Assembly (NCBI RefSeq): GCF_018128905.1
Contig: NZ_CP063808.1
Coordinates: 2,356,001 to 2,420,000 of the forward strand
From: Streptomyces sp. A2-16
GTDB taxonomy: Bacteria; Actinomycetota; Actinomycetes; Streptomycetales; Streptomycetaceae
Length of the DNA stretch: 64,000 bases
Direction of reading: 5' to 3'
Shown: piece by piece, positions 44,038 to 52,903 of the stretch
Layout: each line of letters starts with the position of its first letter
Numbering within the stretch: the first letter of the stretch is position 1
Notes under the pieces: model-generated
Databases searched by the model: none
Told to the model about the DNA's origin: nothing
What the model saw: the letters and a program-made list of their open reading frames with translations, nothing else
Translations under genes and position numbers: made by a program

Positions 44038-44750
44038 CGCAGCGCCGGATGGTCCGCGACGACCGTGCAGGAGCCGGGCGCGATCTCGGTGAAACCGGCG
44101 TCACGGACCAACGGCAGTCCGGCGGTGGTGAGTTCGGGCCAGCGGCCGGGATCGGCGGTGCGCACGGCGAGCGGGAACCCGGCGTCCCGCCAGACGGCCC
44201 GCTCCTCGTCCGACAGTTCCCACCAGGCCAGTTGAGCGCCGTGACCGGTCTGGGCCATCGCCTTGCCGGCCGACATGTCGAGATCCGGGTTGAGCCAGAG
44301 CACGGGGACGGTCGTATCGGCCTCGGCGGGCGGTTCCGGGTCCTCGAGGTCGGTGCCGGAGACCTGGAGCCTGGCCAGGTCCTTCGGCCACCCGTCGAGC
44401 GGCACCGGCGGGAACACCCGCACCTCGGCCGACTTCCCCGTCACGGTGATCCCGGGCAGCGCCTCGGCCCGCCGCCACTCGGCGCCCCGGGCCCGCCGCA
44501 CGACCTTCCGGATCCGGGCGTCCTGCCAGTCCCTCATGACCTCGGCCCACTCCCCGTCGCCGACGGAACGCTCGTCGGCCAGCATGACGAGAACGGCGCG
44601 GGCGGCGGTCTCCAGGGCGTCGGTACGCGCGGGCGGAGCGGCCTTCTCGATACGGACGACCAGGGGCAGCACGAACTGGGGTGCCTGGTCGCGTGCGGTC
44701 GGCTCGGGGCGGAAGGGGCTGTCGGTCGAGGGCGTCACGTCGTGGCTCAC
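44034..44750 (-). CDS. Peptidyl-tRNA hydrolase, Pth2-type
   Basis: 238-residue cytoplasmic protein whose central part carries the Pth2 signature: [28 protein letters not shown] near residues 145-180, comparable to the family's LKMGKGKxAAQ-HA motif, followed by the conserved C-terminal strand ([22 protein letters not shown]). Pth2 enzymes release peptides from peptidyl-tRNA or act on related aminoacyl adducts. The N-terminal 100 residues are an additional actinobacterial domain I cannot name. GTG 44750 lies 16 nt after the zinc-ribbon gene. Its stop overlaps a decayed tetR start. A second, classical Pth is expected elsewhere. Confidence 0.78.
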   Translation of the reverse strand: MSHDVTPSTDSPFRPEPTARDQAPQFVLPLVVRIEKAAPPARTDALETAARAVLVMLADERSVGDGEWAEVMRDWQDARIRKVVRRARGAEWRRAEALPGITVTGKSAEVRVFPPVPLDGWPKDLARLQVSGTDLEDPEPPAEADTTVPVLWLNPDLDMSAGKAMAQTGHGAQLAWWELSDEERAVWRDAGFPLAVRTADPGRWPELTTAGLPLVRDAGFTEIAPGSCTVVADHPALR

Positions 44751-44766
44751 CCGGACAACCCTAAGG

Positions 44767-44946
44767 TCACCCCGAACAAGCCGTCCGCTGTGCCTCCTGC
44801 CACTCGCACACCGGGCACAGGGTGATCCCCTTGTACGACTCCGGATACTCCGTCGGCCGCCTGCACAGCACGCACTCCGCGTACGGCGGCCCGTCGGCGA
44901 CCGGAGGCTTCGGCACCTTGCCGATCGTGCAGTAGTCCTCGCTCAT
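44767..44946 (-). CDS. 59-residue zinc-ribbon protein
   Basis: A short gene read as MSEDYCTIGKVPKPPV... with two CxxC knuckles, ECVLCRRP and LCPVCEWQ, separated by about 17 residues, the spacing of a small zinc ribbon. ATG 44946 follows CTGGAGG with good spacing. It lies 9 nt after the NodB deacetylase stop and 16 nt before pth, so all three are probably one operon. The remaining cysteines (Cys6 and one in RTACSG) flank the domain. I do not recognise a named family; such proteins often bind nucleic acid or a protein partner. Confidence 0.78.
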   Translation of the reverse strand: MSEDYCTIGKVPKPPVADGPPYAECVLCRRPTEYPESYKGITLCPVCEWQEAQRTACSG

Positions 44947-44955
44947 GCCTCCAGC

Positions 44956-45804
44956 CTAGGACCCGATCAGGGCGGACACCTTCACGAACCGGTACCCGCG
45001 CTCGCGCAGCTCCGGCACCACCGTCCGCACCACCCGCTCCGTCGTCGGCGCGGCACTGCGCGTGCAGTGCATCACCACGACCGACCCCGGCCGCACCCCC
45101 TCCAGCACCTGCCGGGACACCGCCTCCGCGTCCGTCGCGAACGCGTCCCCGCTCACCACGTCCCACTGGACGGCGGTCACACCGACCGGGGTCAGCGCCT
45201 TCAGTGCCCGCCGGTCGTAGCACCCACCGGGAAAGCGGAAGTACGGCCGCGCGTCCGGTACGCCCGCCTTCCGGAACGCCGCGTACGCCCGCTCCACATC
45301 CGCCCGAATCCGGTCGCCGGAGACGGTCGGCAGTCCGTAGCAGTCGTCGGTGAAGGCGTGGTGGCTGTAGGAGTGGTTGGCGACCTCGAAGAGCGGGTCC
45401 CGCCCGATGGAGCGGGCCTGCTCGGGATACTCCTCGGCCCACCGCCCGGTCATGAACACGGTGGCCGGCACCTTCAGCGCGCGCAGAGCGGCGATCAGTC
45501 CCGGGTTGTCGAAGTGCTCGCCGGCCGCCGCCCGGGGCCCCTGGTCCGCGGTCATGTCGGCGTCGAAGGTGAGCGCGATCGTCCTGCCGTGCGCACGGGA
45601 TCCGTTCCTGAAGACCGGCGTCAGTCCTCCGGGGCCGGGGGCCAGCGTGGGTGGCGCCGAAGCCGCCGCGGTCGGGGAGGTCCGGGAGGTCGCGGTGGGG
45701 GCCGGGTGGGCCGCCCGGGCGGACTGGTGGGGAGCGGCGGCGCAGGCCGTGAGGGCGGCGCCGAGGACACAGGCGGCGGTGACGCGTCGTACCAGAGTGA
45801 TCAC
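44956..45804 (-). CDS. Polysaccharide deacetylase (NodB homology), lipoprotein
   Basis: 282-residue lipoprotein with lipobox LTAC (Cys21) and a Pro/Ser/Thr-rich linker. The NodB domain (about 70-275) has IALTFDADMTADQG (motif 1, with DAD replacing the usual DDG), metal-binding EVANHSYSHHAF (motif 2), YFRFPGGCYD (motif 3) and VVVMHC near the C-terminus. It should remove N-acetyl groups from a cell-wall or extracellular polymer such as peptidoglycan, chitin oligosaccharides or poly-GlcNAc. GTG 45804 has TACTTT 6 nt upstream and no ribosome site, so a leaderless mRNA is likely. First gene of the operon with the zinc ribbon and pth. Confidence 0.87.
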   Translation of the reverse strand: MITLVRRVTAACVLGAALTACAAAPHQSARAAHPAPTATSRTSPTAAASAPPTLAPGPGGLTPVFRNGSRAHGRTIALTFDADMTADQGPRAAAGEHFDNPGLIAALRALKVPATVFMTGRWAEEYPEQARSIGRDPLFEVANHSYSHHAFTDDCYGLPTVSGDRIRADVERAYAAFRKAGVPDARPYFRFPGGCYDRRALKALTPVGVTAVQWDVVSGDAFATDAEAVSRQVLEGVRPGSVVVMHCTRSAAPTTERVVRTVVPELRERGYRFVKVSALIGS

Positions 45805-45810
45805 CGTATG

Positions 45811-45816
45811 AAAGTA
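45811..45816 (-). promoter_or_regulatory. -10 box for a leaderless deacetylase transcript
   Basis: On the minus strand TACTTT lies 6 nt before GTG 45804. Confidence 0.55.
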
Positions 45817-45864
45817 GGGCGAACCGCCTCATTTGCCTCTCACCCCGGCCGTGCCGTCACCCGC

Positions 45865-47382
45865 TCAGATGTCCCGCCTCTCCAGCGGCTTGGTCGCCGG
45901 GCCCTGGATCACCTTGCCGTTGGTGTCGAAGCGGGAGCCGTGGCAGGGGCACTCCCAGGCGTCCTCGGCCCCGTTGAAGGACACCAGACAGCCCATGTGC
46001 GTGCAGCGCGGGGAGACGGCGTGCAGGGCGCCCTCGTCGTCGCGGTAGACCGCGACACGGTCGCCGTTCACGCGGACCACCGCGCCCTCCCCGGGCGGAA
46101 GAGCCTCCAGCGGCGGGGAGGGGCGCAGCCGGTCGCCGACGAAGTGACGGGCGACCTGCGCCTGGTGCTTGAGGAAGGACGGGGCCTCGCGGACCGTCGA
46201 GCGCAGGCGGCGCGGGTCGTACAGCTCGCTCCACGCGCACTCCTCGCCGGTGATCTGGGCCGTGAGCAGGCTGCCCGCCATGACACCGCCGCTCATGCCC
46301 CAGCCGCCGAAGCCGGTGGCGACATAGGTGTGCCGGGCTCCCGGGTGCAGCGGGCCGACGAGCGGCACGGTGTCGGTGGGGTCGTTGTCCTGGGTGGCCC
46401 AGGCGTGGGTGAGCTCGACGTCGGGGAAGTGCCGGGCGGCCCAGGCGGACAGGTCGTCGAACCGGGCCCGGGTGTCGCCGGTGCCGGGCGTGAAGTGCTC
46501 CCCGGTGACGATGAGCAGGCGCCGATCGGCGTCCCAGGGGGCGGTGCGGACCGAGCGGGTGCCCTCGTCGGGCGTGATGTACATGCCGTCCGGATCCCGC
46601 TCCCGTTCGATCGTCCCGGCGACGACCAGCTCGCGGCGCGGGGAGAGCCGGGTGAACAGCAGGGCCCGGTCGAAGATCGGGTAGTGCGTGGCGACCACGA
46701 CGTCCCGGGCCGTCACCCTGACCCCGGTGTCCGTCGTCAGACGGCACGGTTCGCCCTCGTCGAGGCCGACCACGACGGTGTCCTCGTGGACGGCCGCCCC
46801 GGAGGCGATCAGGTCCTCGGTCAGGGCCAGCAGGTACTTGCGCGGATGGAACTGCGCCTGCCCGGTCACCCGCACCGCGCCCGCCACCGGGAACGGCAGC
46901 CCGGTCTCCGTCACGAACGACGCGGCCAGCCCCGCCTCCCGGGCCGCCTCGGCCTCGGCCCGCAGCTCCTCCGCCCGGCCCTCGTCACGGACGTAGGTGT
47001 AGGCGCTGCGCTGCTCCCAGTCGCAGTCGACGCCCAGCTCTTCCGCGATCCCGGCGGCCCGCTCGATCGCCTCGCTCTGCGAGCGCGCGTACAGCCGGGC
47101 GCCCTCGGGGCCGCGGGTGCGGCGCAGCTTGTCGTAGATCAGGGTGTGCAGGGCGGTCAGCTTGGCGGTGGTGTGCCCGGTGACGCCGGCGGCCACCCGC
47201 CCGGCCTCCAGGACCGCCACCCGCCGCCCGGCCCGCGTCAGTTCCCACGCCGTGCTCAGCCCGGCGATGCCGGCGCCGATCACGGCCACGTCGACATCGA
47301 GGTCCTCGGTCAGCGGTGGCTGGGGGTTGCCGGGTGCCGTGTCCAGCCAGTACGAGCCCTTGACGTGCCGGTTCTCGGTCAT
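45865..47382 (-). CDS. FAD-dependent oxidoreductase with C-terminal Rieske domain
   Basis: 505-residue fusion. The N-terminal DAO-type FAD domain begins VDVAVIGAGIAGLSTAWELTRAGRRVAVLEAG (about 30-60) and includes GHTTAKLTALH, typical of the DadA-like/Rieske subgroup. The C-terminal Rieske [2Fe-2S] domain has CTHMGC (Cys460, His462) and CPCH (Cys478, His481), all ligands present. No signal peptide, so cytoplasmic. It probably oxidises an amine or other small donor and passes electrons to the cluster; substrate unknown. It lies 21 nt downstream of the ppk2 stop on the same strand, perhaps co-transcribed. Confidence 0.86.
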   Translation of the reverse strand: MTENRHVKGSYWLDTAPGNPQPPLTEDLDVDVAVIGAGIAGLSTAWELTRAGRRVAVLEAGRVAAGVTGHTTAKLTALHTLIYDKLRRTRGPEGARLYARSQSEAIERAAGIAEELGVDCDWEQRSAYTYVRDEGRAEELRAEAEAAREAGLAASFVTETGLPFPVAGAVRVTGQAQFHPRKYLLALTEDLIASGAAVHEDTVVVGLDEGEPCRLTTDTGVRVTARDVVVATHYPIFDRALLFTRLSPRRELVVAGTIERERDPDGMYITPDEGTRSVRTAPWDADRRLLIVTGEHFTPGTGDTRARFDDLSAWAARHFPDVELTHAWATQDNDPTDTVPLVGPLHPGARHTYVATGFGGWGMSGGVMAGSLLTAQITGEECAWSELYDPRRLRSTVREAPSFLKHQAQVARHFVGDRLRPSPPLEALPPGEGAVVRVNGDRVAVYRDDEGALHAVSPRCTHMGCLVSFNGAEDAWECPCHGSRFDTNGKVIQGPATKPLERRDI

Positions 47383-47403
47383 GCGCCCCGAGTACCCCGG
47401 GAT

Positions 47404-48300
47404 TCACTGTTGGAGCAGCCGCCTGCGGGCCTCCTCCACGTCGAAGTCGGCCGGCGGATACCGCGGGTCCAGCTCGGTCAGGTGTTCCAGCAGGAGCCGG
47501 CTGACCGCCCAGTTCCGGTACCACTTGCGGTCGGCGGGGACCAGGTACCACGGGGCGTGCGGGGGCGAGCAGCGCTCGAGGGCGAGCTCGTACGCGTGCT
47601 GGTAGGCGGGCCACAGGGCGCGGTCGTCGATGTCCGAGGCGTGGAACTTCCAGTGCTTGTCCGGGCGGTCGAGGCGCTTGAGCAGACGGTCGCGCTGTTC
47701 GTCGTAGGAGATGTGCAGGAAGCACTTGACGAGGGTGACGCCGTCGTCGGCGAGGGTCTTCTCGAAGCGGTTGATCTCGTCGTAGCGGCGCTCGATCTCG
47801 GCGGCCGGGACGAGCGCGCGGACGCGGGCGACGAGGACGTCCTCGTACTGGGAGCGGTCGAAGATGCCCAGCTCACCGGCGTGCGGCAGAGCCCTTTCGA
47901 TGCGCCACAGGAAGGGGTGCGCCCGTTCCTTCGGGGTGGGTGCCTTGAAGGCCCGGATCCGGCAGCCCGACGGGTTGAACAGGCCGATGACGTGCTTGAC
48001 CGTGCCGCCCTTGCCGCTGGTGTCCATGCCCTGGAGCACCAGCAGCACCCGCCGCCGGTCGCCCGCCGTGCTCGCCGCCCACAGGCGTTCCTGCAGGTCG
48101 GCGAGCGGTGTGGCCAGGTCGGTCATCGCGGCAAGGCCCGCCTGCTTGTGACGGGGACCGGCCGGGACCGCCCGGGTGCCGTGGGCGGCCAGGTCCACCG
48201 GCTTGCCGCCGGGCACGCGCAGCAGCTCGCGCAGCGCGAGGCCGTCACCGGTCTTCGCGTTCTTCTTCGCCGTGCGGGTCTTCGAGCCCTTCGTGGACAT
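47404..48300 (-). CDS. ppk2: Polyphosphate kinase 2 family protein
   Basis: 298-residue cytoplasmic kinase of the PPK2 family (single-domain), which uses polyphosphate to phosphorylate nucleoside mono- or diphosphates. The Walker A is QGMDTSGKGG near residues 90-99, the Walker B-like FDRSQYEDVLVARV near 147-160, and the lid region KCFLHISYDEQRDRLLKRLDRPDKHWKF near 190-217 is conserved. The N-terminal 40 residues are Lys/Thr-rich. ATG 48300 follows GGAAGGGG. It is next to a PhoX-like phosphatase gene, hinting at phosphate management. AMP versus ADP preference cannot be read reliably. Confidence 0.87.
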   Translation of the reverse strand: MSTKGSKTRTAKKNAKTGDGLALRELLRVPGGKPVDLAAHGTRAVPAGPRHKQAGLAAMTDLATPLADLQERLWAASTAGDRRRVLLVLQGMDTSGKGGTVKHVIGLFNPSGCRIRAFKAPTPKERAHPFLWRIERALPHAGELGIFDRSQYEDVLVARVRALVPAAEIERRYDEINRFEKTLADDGVTLVKCFLHISYDEQRDRLLKRLDRPDKHWKFHASDIDDRALWPAYQHAYELALERCSPPHAPWYLVPADRKWYRNWAVSRLLLEHLTELDPRYPPADFDVEEARRRLLQQ

Positions 48301-48379
48301 GGGCGCCCCTTCCGGTCCGGGTCCGGCCCCTCGATCCTGCGTCGAGAGGCCGGGAGGCGCCAGCCGTCGCGGAGGACGG

Positions 48380-49747
48380 CTACCTGCGCCAGGGACCCGT
48401 GACCGCGAAGGTCGTCCCGGGCGTGTAGCAGTTGACGTACATCGTCTGCCCGTCGGGGGAGAAGGTGACGCCGGCGAACTCGCCCCACTCCGGGGCCTCC
48501 GGGGTGCCGATGTTCTGCCGCCCGCGGGCCATCGCGTAGACCTCGCCGTGCCTCGTGACGCCGAAGACGTGCTGGGCGCCGTTGCCGTCCTCGCACACCA
48601 TCAGGCCGCCGCTGGGGGCCAGGCAGATGTTGTCCGGGGACTCGCCGGGCAGCTGCACGTCGGTGTCGGGACCGAAGACGATCACCAGGGTCAGCCGGCG
48701 CGCCGAGGGGTCGTAGCGCCAGATCTGCCCGAAGTGGTCGGCGGCCGAACCGTCGGCGCTGTGCGCGAACGACGACACGAAGTAGACGGACTTCCCGCCC
48801 CAGTAGCAGCCCTCCAGCTTCTGGGCGTGGGTGATGCCCTTCGGGCCGAAGTCCTGGAGCCGGATCGGGGTTTGAGCGGCGAGCGGGTCCGGTACGTCGA
48901 CCCACTCGATGCCCTCGAAGCAGGCCCCGGTCTCCTGGATCACGGACAGGTCCGGCACGCCGGGCACCCGCATCGCCTGGAGCCTGCCGCCCGCGCGCAG
49001 CGAACCGAGGCCGCCCTCGGGTTTGTTGGGCAGGAAGCGGTAGAAGAGGCCGAAGGGCTTGAGGAAGGCGTCCTCGGTCTCGTAGACGATGCCGCGTTTC
49101 GGGTCGATCGCGATCGCCTCGTGCTGGAAGCGGCCCATCGCGGTCAGCGGTACGGCCCCGGAGCGGTGCGGGTCGACCGGGTCGACCTCGAAGATGAAGC
49201 CGTGGTCCTTGGTGTAGCCGTTGGTGCCGGCCTTGTCCTCGGTCTCCTCGCAGGTCAGCCAGGTGCCCCAAGGGGTCGGCCCGCCCGCGCAGTTGACCGC
49301 GGTACCGGCGATGGCGACCCGCTCCGACAGCACGTCGTTGCGGGAGTCCAGGGTGAGGGCCGTACAGCCGCCCTTGCCTGCCGGGTCGTAGGTCAGGCCC
49401 TTGACCGTCGGGACCGCGATGGCGGCGGTGGGCCGGTTCTCGTGGTTGCGGACGAGGTGGACCCGGCCGTGTCTGCCGGGCAGCGCGGTCATGCCGTCGT
49501 GGTTGGAGGGGACCTTGCCCTCGCCGGAGCGGAGCTGGTCGCCCTCGCGGGAGAGGACCTTGTAGCGGAAGCCCTTCGGCAGGTCCAGCAGGCCCTTCGG
49601 GTCGGGGACGAGGGGGCCGTAGCCGGTGTGGCCGAGGGACTGGGCGGCGGCGGTGCCGGCGAAGAGTTCGGAGAGGGCACCGGTGAAGGCGATGCCGACC
49701 CCGAGGGCCCCTGAGCGGGCGAGGACTTGACGTCGTGTAGCAGACAT
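48380..49747 (-). CDS. PhoX-like (DUF839) Tat-exported phosphatase
   Basis: 455-residue secreted protein with Tat signal ATRRQVLARSGALGVGIAF and cleavage near GTAAAQS. The DUF839 domain covers most of the protein (GLLDLPKGFRYKVLSREGDQL; NHDGMTALPGRHGRVHLVRNHE; LTCEETEDKAGTNGYTKDHGFIFEVD; PDNICLAPSGGLMVCEDG), matching PhoX-type calcium/iron alkaline phosphatases. ATG 49747 follows GGAAGG; an in-frame start at 49852 lacks support. I see no clear PHO box upstream. Adjacent to ppk2, which supports a role in phosphate supply. Some DUF839 proteins lack demonstrated phosphatase activity. Confidence 0.84.
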   Translation of the reverse strand: MSATRRQVLARSGALGVGIAFTGALSELFAGTAAAQSLGHTGYGPLVPDPKGLLDLPKGFRYKVLSREGDQLRSGEGKVPSNHDGMTALPGRHGRVHLVRNHENRPTAAIAVPTVKGLTYDPAGKGGCTALTLDSRNDVLSERVAIAGTAVNCAGGPTPWGTWLTCEETEDKAGTNGYTKDHGFIFEVDPVDPHRSGAVPLTAMGRFQHEAIAIDPKRGIVYETEDAFLKPFGLFYRFLPNKPEGGLGSLRAGGRLQAMRVPGVPDLSVIQETGACFEGIEWVDVPDPLAAQTPIRLQDFGPKGITHAQKLEGCYWGGKSVYFVSSFAHSADGSAADHFGQIWRYDPSARRLTLVIVFGPDTDVQLPGESPDNICLAPSGGLMVCEDGNGAQHVFGVTRHGEVYAMARGRQNIGTPEAPEWGEFAGVTFSPDGQTMYVNCYTPGTTFAVTGPWRR

Positions 49748-49848
49748 GGCGGTGCGACCTTCCTGCTGGCGGACAGGAACTGTGACGCCGCTGTGTCTAT
49801 CACCTGGGTCGGCCCGCGGGAACCACGCGCGTAGCGTGTCCCCGTCCG

Positions 49849-50625
49849 TCACTGCCCGGTCGGGTGCTCCTGCGCGCGCTCCAGGAAGCGCAACAGCTCC
49901 ACCGGGAACGGCAGGACCAGCGTCGAGTTCTTCTCGGCGGCCACCGCGACGACCGTCTGGAGCAGTCGGAGCTGGAGCGCGGCGGGCTGCTCGGACATCT
50001 CCTTGGCGGCTTCGGCGAGCTTCTTGGAGGCCTGGAGTTCGGCGTCGGCGTTGATGATCCGGGCCCGCCGCTCACGGTCGGCCTCGGCCTGACGGGCCAT
50101 CGAGCGCTTCATCGCGTCCGGCAGCGACACGTCCTTGATCTCGACGCGGTCCACCTGCACGCCCCAGCCGACGGCCGGGCTGTCGATCATCAGCTCCAGG
50201 CCCTCGTTGAGCTTTTCGCGGTTGGAGAGCAGGTCGTCCAGCTCGCTCTTGCCGATGATCGAGCGCAGCGAGGTCTGGGCCATCTGGGAGACGGCGAACT
50301 TGTAGTCCTCGACCTTGACGAGGGCGCTCGCCGCGTCGACGACGCGGAAGTAGACGACCGCGTCCACGCGCACGGTCACGTTGTCCCGGGTGATGCCCTC
50401 CTGGGCGGGCACCGGCAGCGTGACGATCTGCATGTTCACCTTGTGCAGCCGGTCCACGAACGGCACGATCACCGTGAACCCGGGTTCGCGCACCTCGCCC
50501 GCGAGGCGCCCGAGACGGAAGACGACCCCGCGCTCGTACTGCTTGACGACCCGGGCCGCCGCCGCGAGGTAGACGAGCCCCGCGGCACCGGCCGCCACGG
50601 CCGCCGTCAACAGTTCCTGGAGCAT
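49849..50625 (-). CDS. SPFH/stomatin-like (slipin) membrane protein
   Basis: 258-residue membrane-associated scaffold protein. An N-terminal hydrophobic segment (LLTAAVAAGAAGLVYLAAAARV) anchors it, followed by the SPFH/band-7 domain (about 25-190: VVKQYERGVVFRLGRLAGEVREPGFTVIVPFVDRLHKV; WGVQVDRVEIKDVSLPDAMKRSMARQAEADRERRARIINADAE) and a coiled coil. Such proteins organise membrane microdomains. Slipin genes are often paired with nfeD; none is seen here. ATG 50625 follows GAGGAGG. It lies downstream of the sulP-can pair on the same strand, 100 bp from sulP, and may be a separate unit. Confidence 0.9.
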   Translation of the reverse strand: MLQELLTAAVAAGAAGLVYLAAAARVVKQYERGVVFRLGRLAGEVREPGFTVIVPFVDRLHKVNMQIVTLPVPAQEGITRDNVTVRVDAVVYFRVVDAASALVKVEDYKFAVSQMAQTSLRSIIGKSELDDLLSNREKLNEGLELMIDSPAVGWGVQVDRVEIKDVSLPDAMKRSMARQAEADRERRARIINADAELQASKKLAEAAKEMSEQPAALQLRLLQTVVAVAAEKNSTLVLPFPVELLRFLERAQEHPTGQ

Positions 50626-50725
50626 TCCGACCTCCTCGTCCAGAGGTCTGTATGTCTGCTCCTGCAACGATATGCCCGGCGCCCGGTCCGGGGCCACGCT
50701 CGGCCCCGGACCGGGCGGGAGAGCA

Positions 50726-52216
50726 CTAGGCGGCGGTGATCTTCGCCGGCTCCGGCTCCGTGACCCGGACCGGTTCGGTGCCGACCGCGCTGTGCCGCTC
50801 GGCCCAGTTCTCCAGGGCCGTACGGCAGGCGTGGTCCAGGTGGTGCAGACCCGAGAGGTCCAGCTCCACGGGCCGGTCCTGCGGCAGCGACTCCAGGCTG
50901 TCGAGGATCTTGGGCAGCCTGAGGAAGGTCGCGTTGCCCGACAGGTGGGCCTGGATCGGGCCCGCGCCCTTGTCGACGATCTCCAGCTTGAGGTGCGAGG
51001 CCTCCCACGCGGTCTTGACGACCGACAGGGCCAGACCGATCAGCACGCCCTCGAACATGTTCACCGCGACGATCGAGACGGCCGTCACCACCAGGATCAG
51101 CGCCTCGCCGCGGTGGCCGCGCCACAGCGACGCGATGCCCCGGAAGGGGATCAGCTTGAAGCCCGCGTGGACGAGGATGCCGGCGAGCGCGGGCAGCGGG
51201 ATGAGCGCCAGCGTCGAGGGCAGCAGGGCCGCGAACAGCAGGAGCCACACGCCGTGCATGACCCGGGACGCCTTGGTCCTGGCGCCCGCCTGGACGTTGG
51301 CGGAGCTGCGCACGATGACCGCGGTCATGGGCAGGGCGCCGAGCGCCCCGCACACCGCGTTGCCCGCGCCCTGGGCCATGAGCTCCTTGTCGTACTCGGT
51401 GCGCGGACCGTCGTGCAGCCGGTCCACCGCGGCCGCGCTGAACAGCGATTCGGCGGAGGCGATCAGGGTGAACGCGATGATGGTGCCGAAGATGGCCGGG
51501 TTGGCCAGTTCGCCGAAGGCCTCCGAGCCGGGCGGCTGGATGGAGTCCAGCAGGCCGTTCACCTCGACCGTGGCGATCGACAGACCGAAGACCTGGGTGA
51601 CCACGGTGGCCAGCAGGACCGCGGCGAGCGCGCCCGGCACGGCCTGCGCCTTCTTGGGCAGCTTCTTCCAGAGCACCAGCACGGCGACGGTGCCCGCGCC
51701 GACGGCGAGCGAGGTGAGCGCGGTGGTGCTGCCGAGCGCGTCGGCGGCGGCACCGGGCAGTCCGAGGATCTTGTCGATCCCGGTGGTGGGCGCCTTCAGA
51801 CCGGCCGCCGAGTACAGCTGGCCGGCGATGAGCACGAGGCCGATACCGGCCAGCATGCCCTCGACGACCGAGACGGATATCGCCCGGAACCAGCGCCCCA
51901 GCTTCAGAGCGCCCATGGCGAGCTGGATCAGTCCGGCGGCCAGCACGATCACGCCGAGCGCGGGCAGCCCGAACTCCTGCACCGCCTCGAAGACCAGGAC
52001 GGTCAGACCGGCGGCGGGGCCGGACACCTGCAGGCTGCTGCCCCGCATGAGTCCGGTGACGAGGCCGCCGACTATGCCGGTGACCAGGCCGAGTTCGGCC
52101 GGGACGCCGGAGGCGACGGCCACGCCCACGCAGAGCGGGAGCGCGACGAGGAAGACGACCAGGGAGGCGGCGAAGTCCTGCCGCAGGTGAGGGTATTTGG
52201 TCATCATGCCGATCAC
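50726..52216 (-). CDS. SulP/SLC26 anion transporter with STAS domain (putative bicarbonate transporter)
   Basis: 496-residue membrane transporter with 10-12 helices (FAASLVVFLVALPLCVGVAVASG first; SSLQVSGPAAGLTVLVFE) and a C-terminal STAS domain (about 410-480, RPVELDLSGLHHLDHACRTALENW). SulP proteins carry sulfate, bicarbonate or other anions. Here the gene overlaps by 4 nt the beta-carbonic anhydrase gene upstream (ATGA), a pairing that points to bicarbonate or CO2 supply for carboxylases, as in BicA-like systems. The start ATG 52216 gives MIGMMTKYPHLRQDF; ATG 52207 or 52204 are alternatives. Confidence 0.88.
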   Translation of the reverse strand: MIGMMTKYPHLRQDFAASLVVFLVALPLCVGVAVASGVPAELGLVTGIVGGLVTGLMRGSSLQVSGPAAGLTVLVFEAVQEFGLPALGVIVLAAGLIQLAMGALKLGRWFRAISVSVVEGMLAGIGLVLIAGQLYSAAGLKAPTTGIDKILGLPGAAADALGSTTALTSLAVGAGTVAVLVLWKKLPKKAQAVPGALAAVLLATVVTQVFGLSIATVEVNGLLDSIQPPGSEAFGELANPAIFGTIIAFTLIASAESLFSAAAVDRLHDGPRTEYDKELMAQGAGNAVCGALGALPMTAVIVRSSANVQAGARTKASRVMHGVWLLLFAALLPSTLALIPLPALAGILVHAGFKLIPFRGIASLWRGHRGEALILVVTAVSIVAVNMFEGVLIGLALSVVKTAWEASHLKLEIVDKGAGPIQAHLSGNATFLRLPKILDSLESLPQDRPVELDLSGLHHLDHACRTALENWAERHSAVGTEPVRVTEPEPAKITAA

Positions 52217-52791
52217 AGACCCTCGAACGCGTCGGTCTCGGTGCGGTGGACGCGCACCGCGCCCGTGTGCACCTCGTAGTACCAGGCGTGCAGGGTCAGT
52301 CGGTCCTCGGCGAGCTTCTTGTCGATGAACGGGTAGGACCGCAGGCGCAGCACCTGGGCCAGGACGTGGCTCTGCACGCCCTCGGCGACTTCCGGGTCCT
52401 CGACGGTGCCGGCCGGGCGCGGGGTGGCGTTGTTCAGCCAGTCGCGGACGGCGGGGACGGCGTCGAGGTCGTCGCCGCGGACGAGGGCGCCGACGGCGCC
52501 GCAGTGCGAGTGTCCGCAGACCACGATGTCGCGGACGCCGAGGACCTCCACGGCGTACTCGATGGTGGCCGCCTCACTGGTGGGGTGCTCCGAGGCGTAG
52601 GGGGGAACGATGTTGCCCGCGGTGCGCAGCTCGAAGAGCTCGCCCGGGCGGGCGCCCGTGATCAGGGCCGGGACGACCCTGGAATCCGAGCAGGTGATGA
52701 ACAGAACCTGGGGGGACTGGCCTTCGGCCAGCTTGGCGAACTCCTCAGGGCGTTGTCCGAAGGTACGGGCGTTGTCGATGAGGGGCTGCAT
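52213..52791 (-). CDS. can: Beta-carbonic anhydrase
   Basis: Zinc enzyme of 192 residues interconverting CO2 and bicarbonate. All beta-class signatures are present: Cys34 in FITCSDSRVVP with the Asp36-Arg38 dyad, and His94 and Cys97 in VVCGHSHCGAVGAL, which with Cys34 bind zinc. ATG 52791 follows AGGAGGAG. Its stop overlaps the sulP start, so the two are co-translated, suggesting that the transporter and enzyme supply bicarbonate together. The 112-bp upstream gap holds two copies of GCGCGTCGG(G)CTTAC (52822-52836, 52851-52864) but no gene. Confidence 0.94.
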   Translation of the reverse strand: MQPLIDNARTFGQRPEEFAKLAEGQSPQVLFITCSDSRVVPALITGARPGELFELRTAGNIVPPYASEHPTSEAATIEYAVEVLGVRDIVVCGHSHCGAVGALVRGDDLDAVPAVRDWLNNATPRPAGTVEDPEVAEGVQSHVLAQVLRLRSYPFIDKKLAEDRLTLHAWYYEVHTGAVRVHRTETDAFEGL

Positions 52792-52903
52792 GTGGTGACT
52801 CCTCCTGGCGCGCTGTGGGGGGCGCGTCGGGCTTACCTGGCGCGCGAGACGCGCGTCGGCTTACATGACAGTGGTTCAGCTGAGGTGGGGGACTGCTCTG
52901 CTG

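Noticed and set aside
43792..44235. Plus-strand 147-codon frame starting TTG in the gap upstream of the DUF692 gene.
   Set aside because: It runs antisense through the end of pth and across the decayed tetR, has a TTG start with no ribosome site, and shows no family motif.
49748..49848. PHO box upstream of the PhoX-like gene.
   Set aside because: No pair of GTTCACC-like 11-bp direct repeats could be found on either strand.
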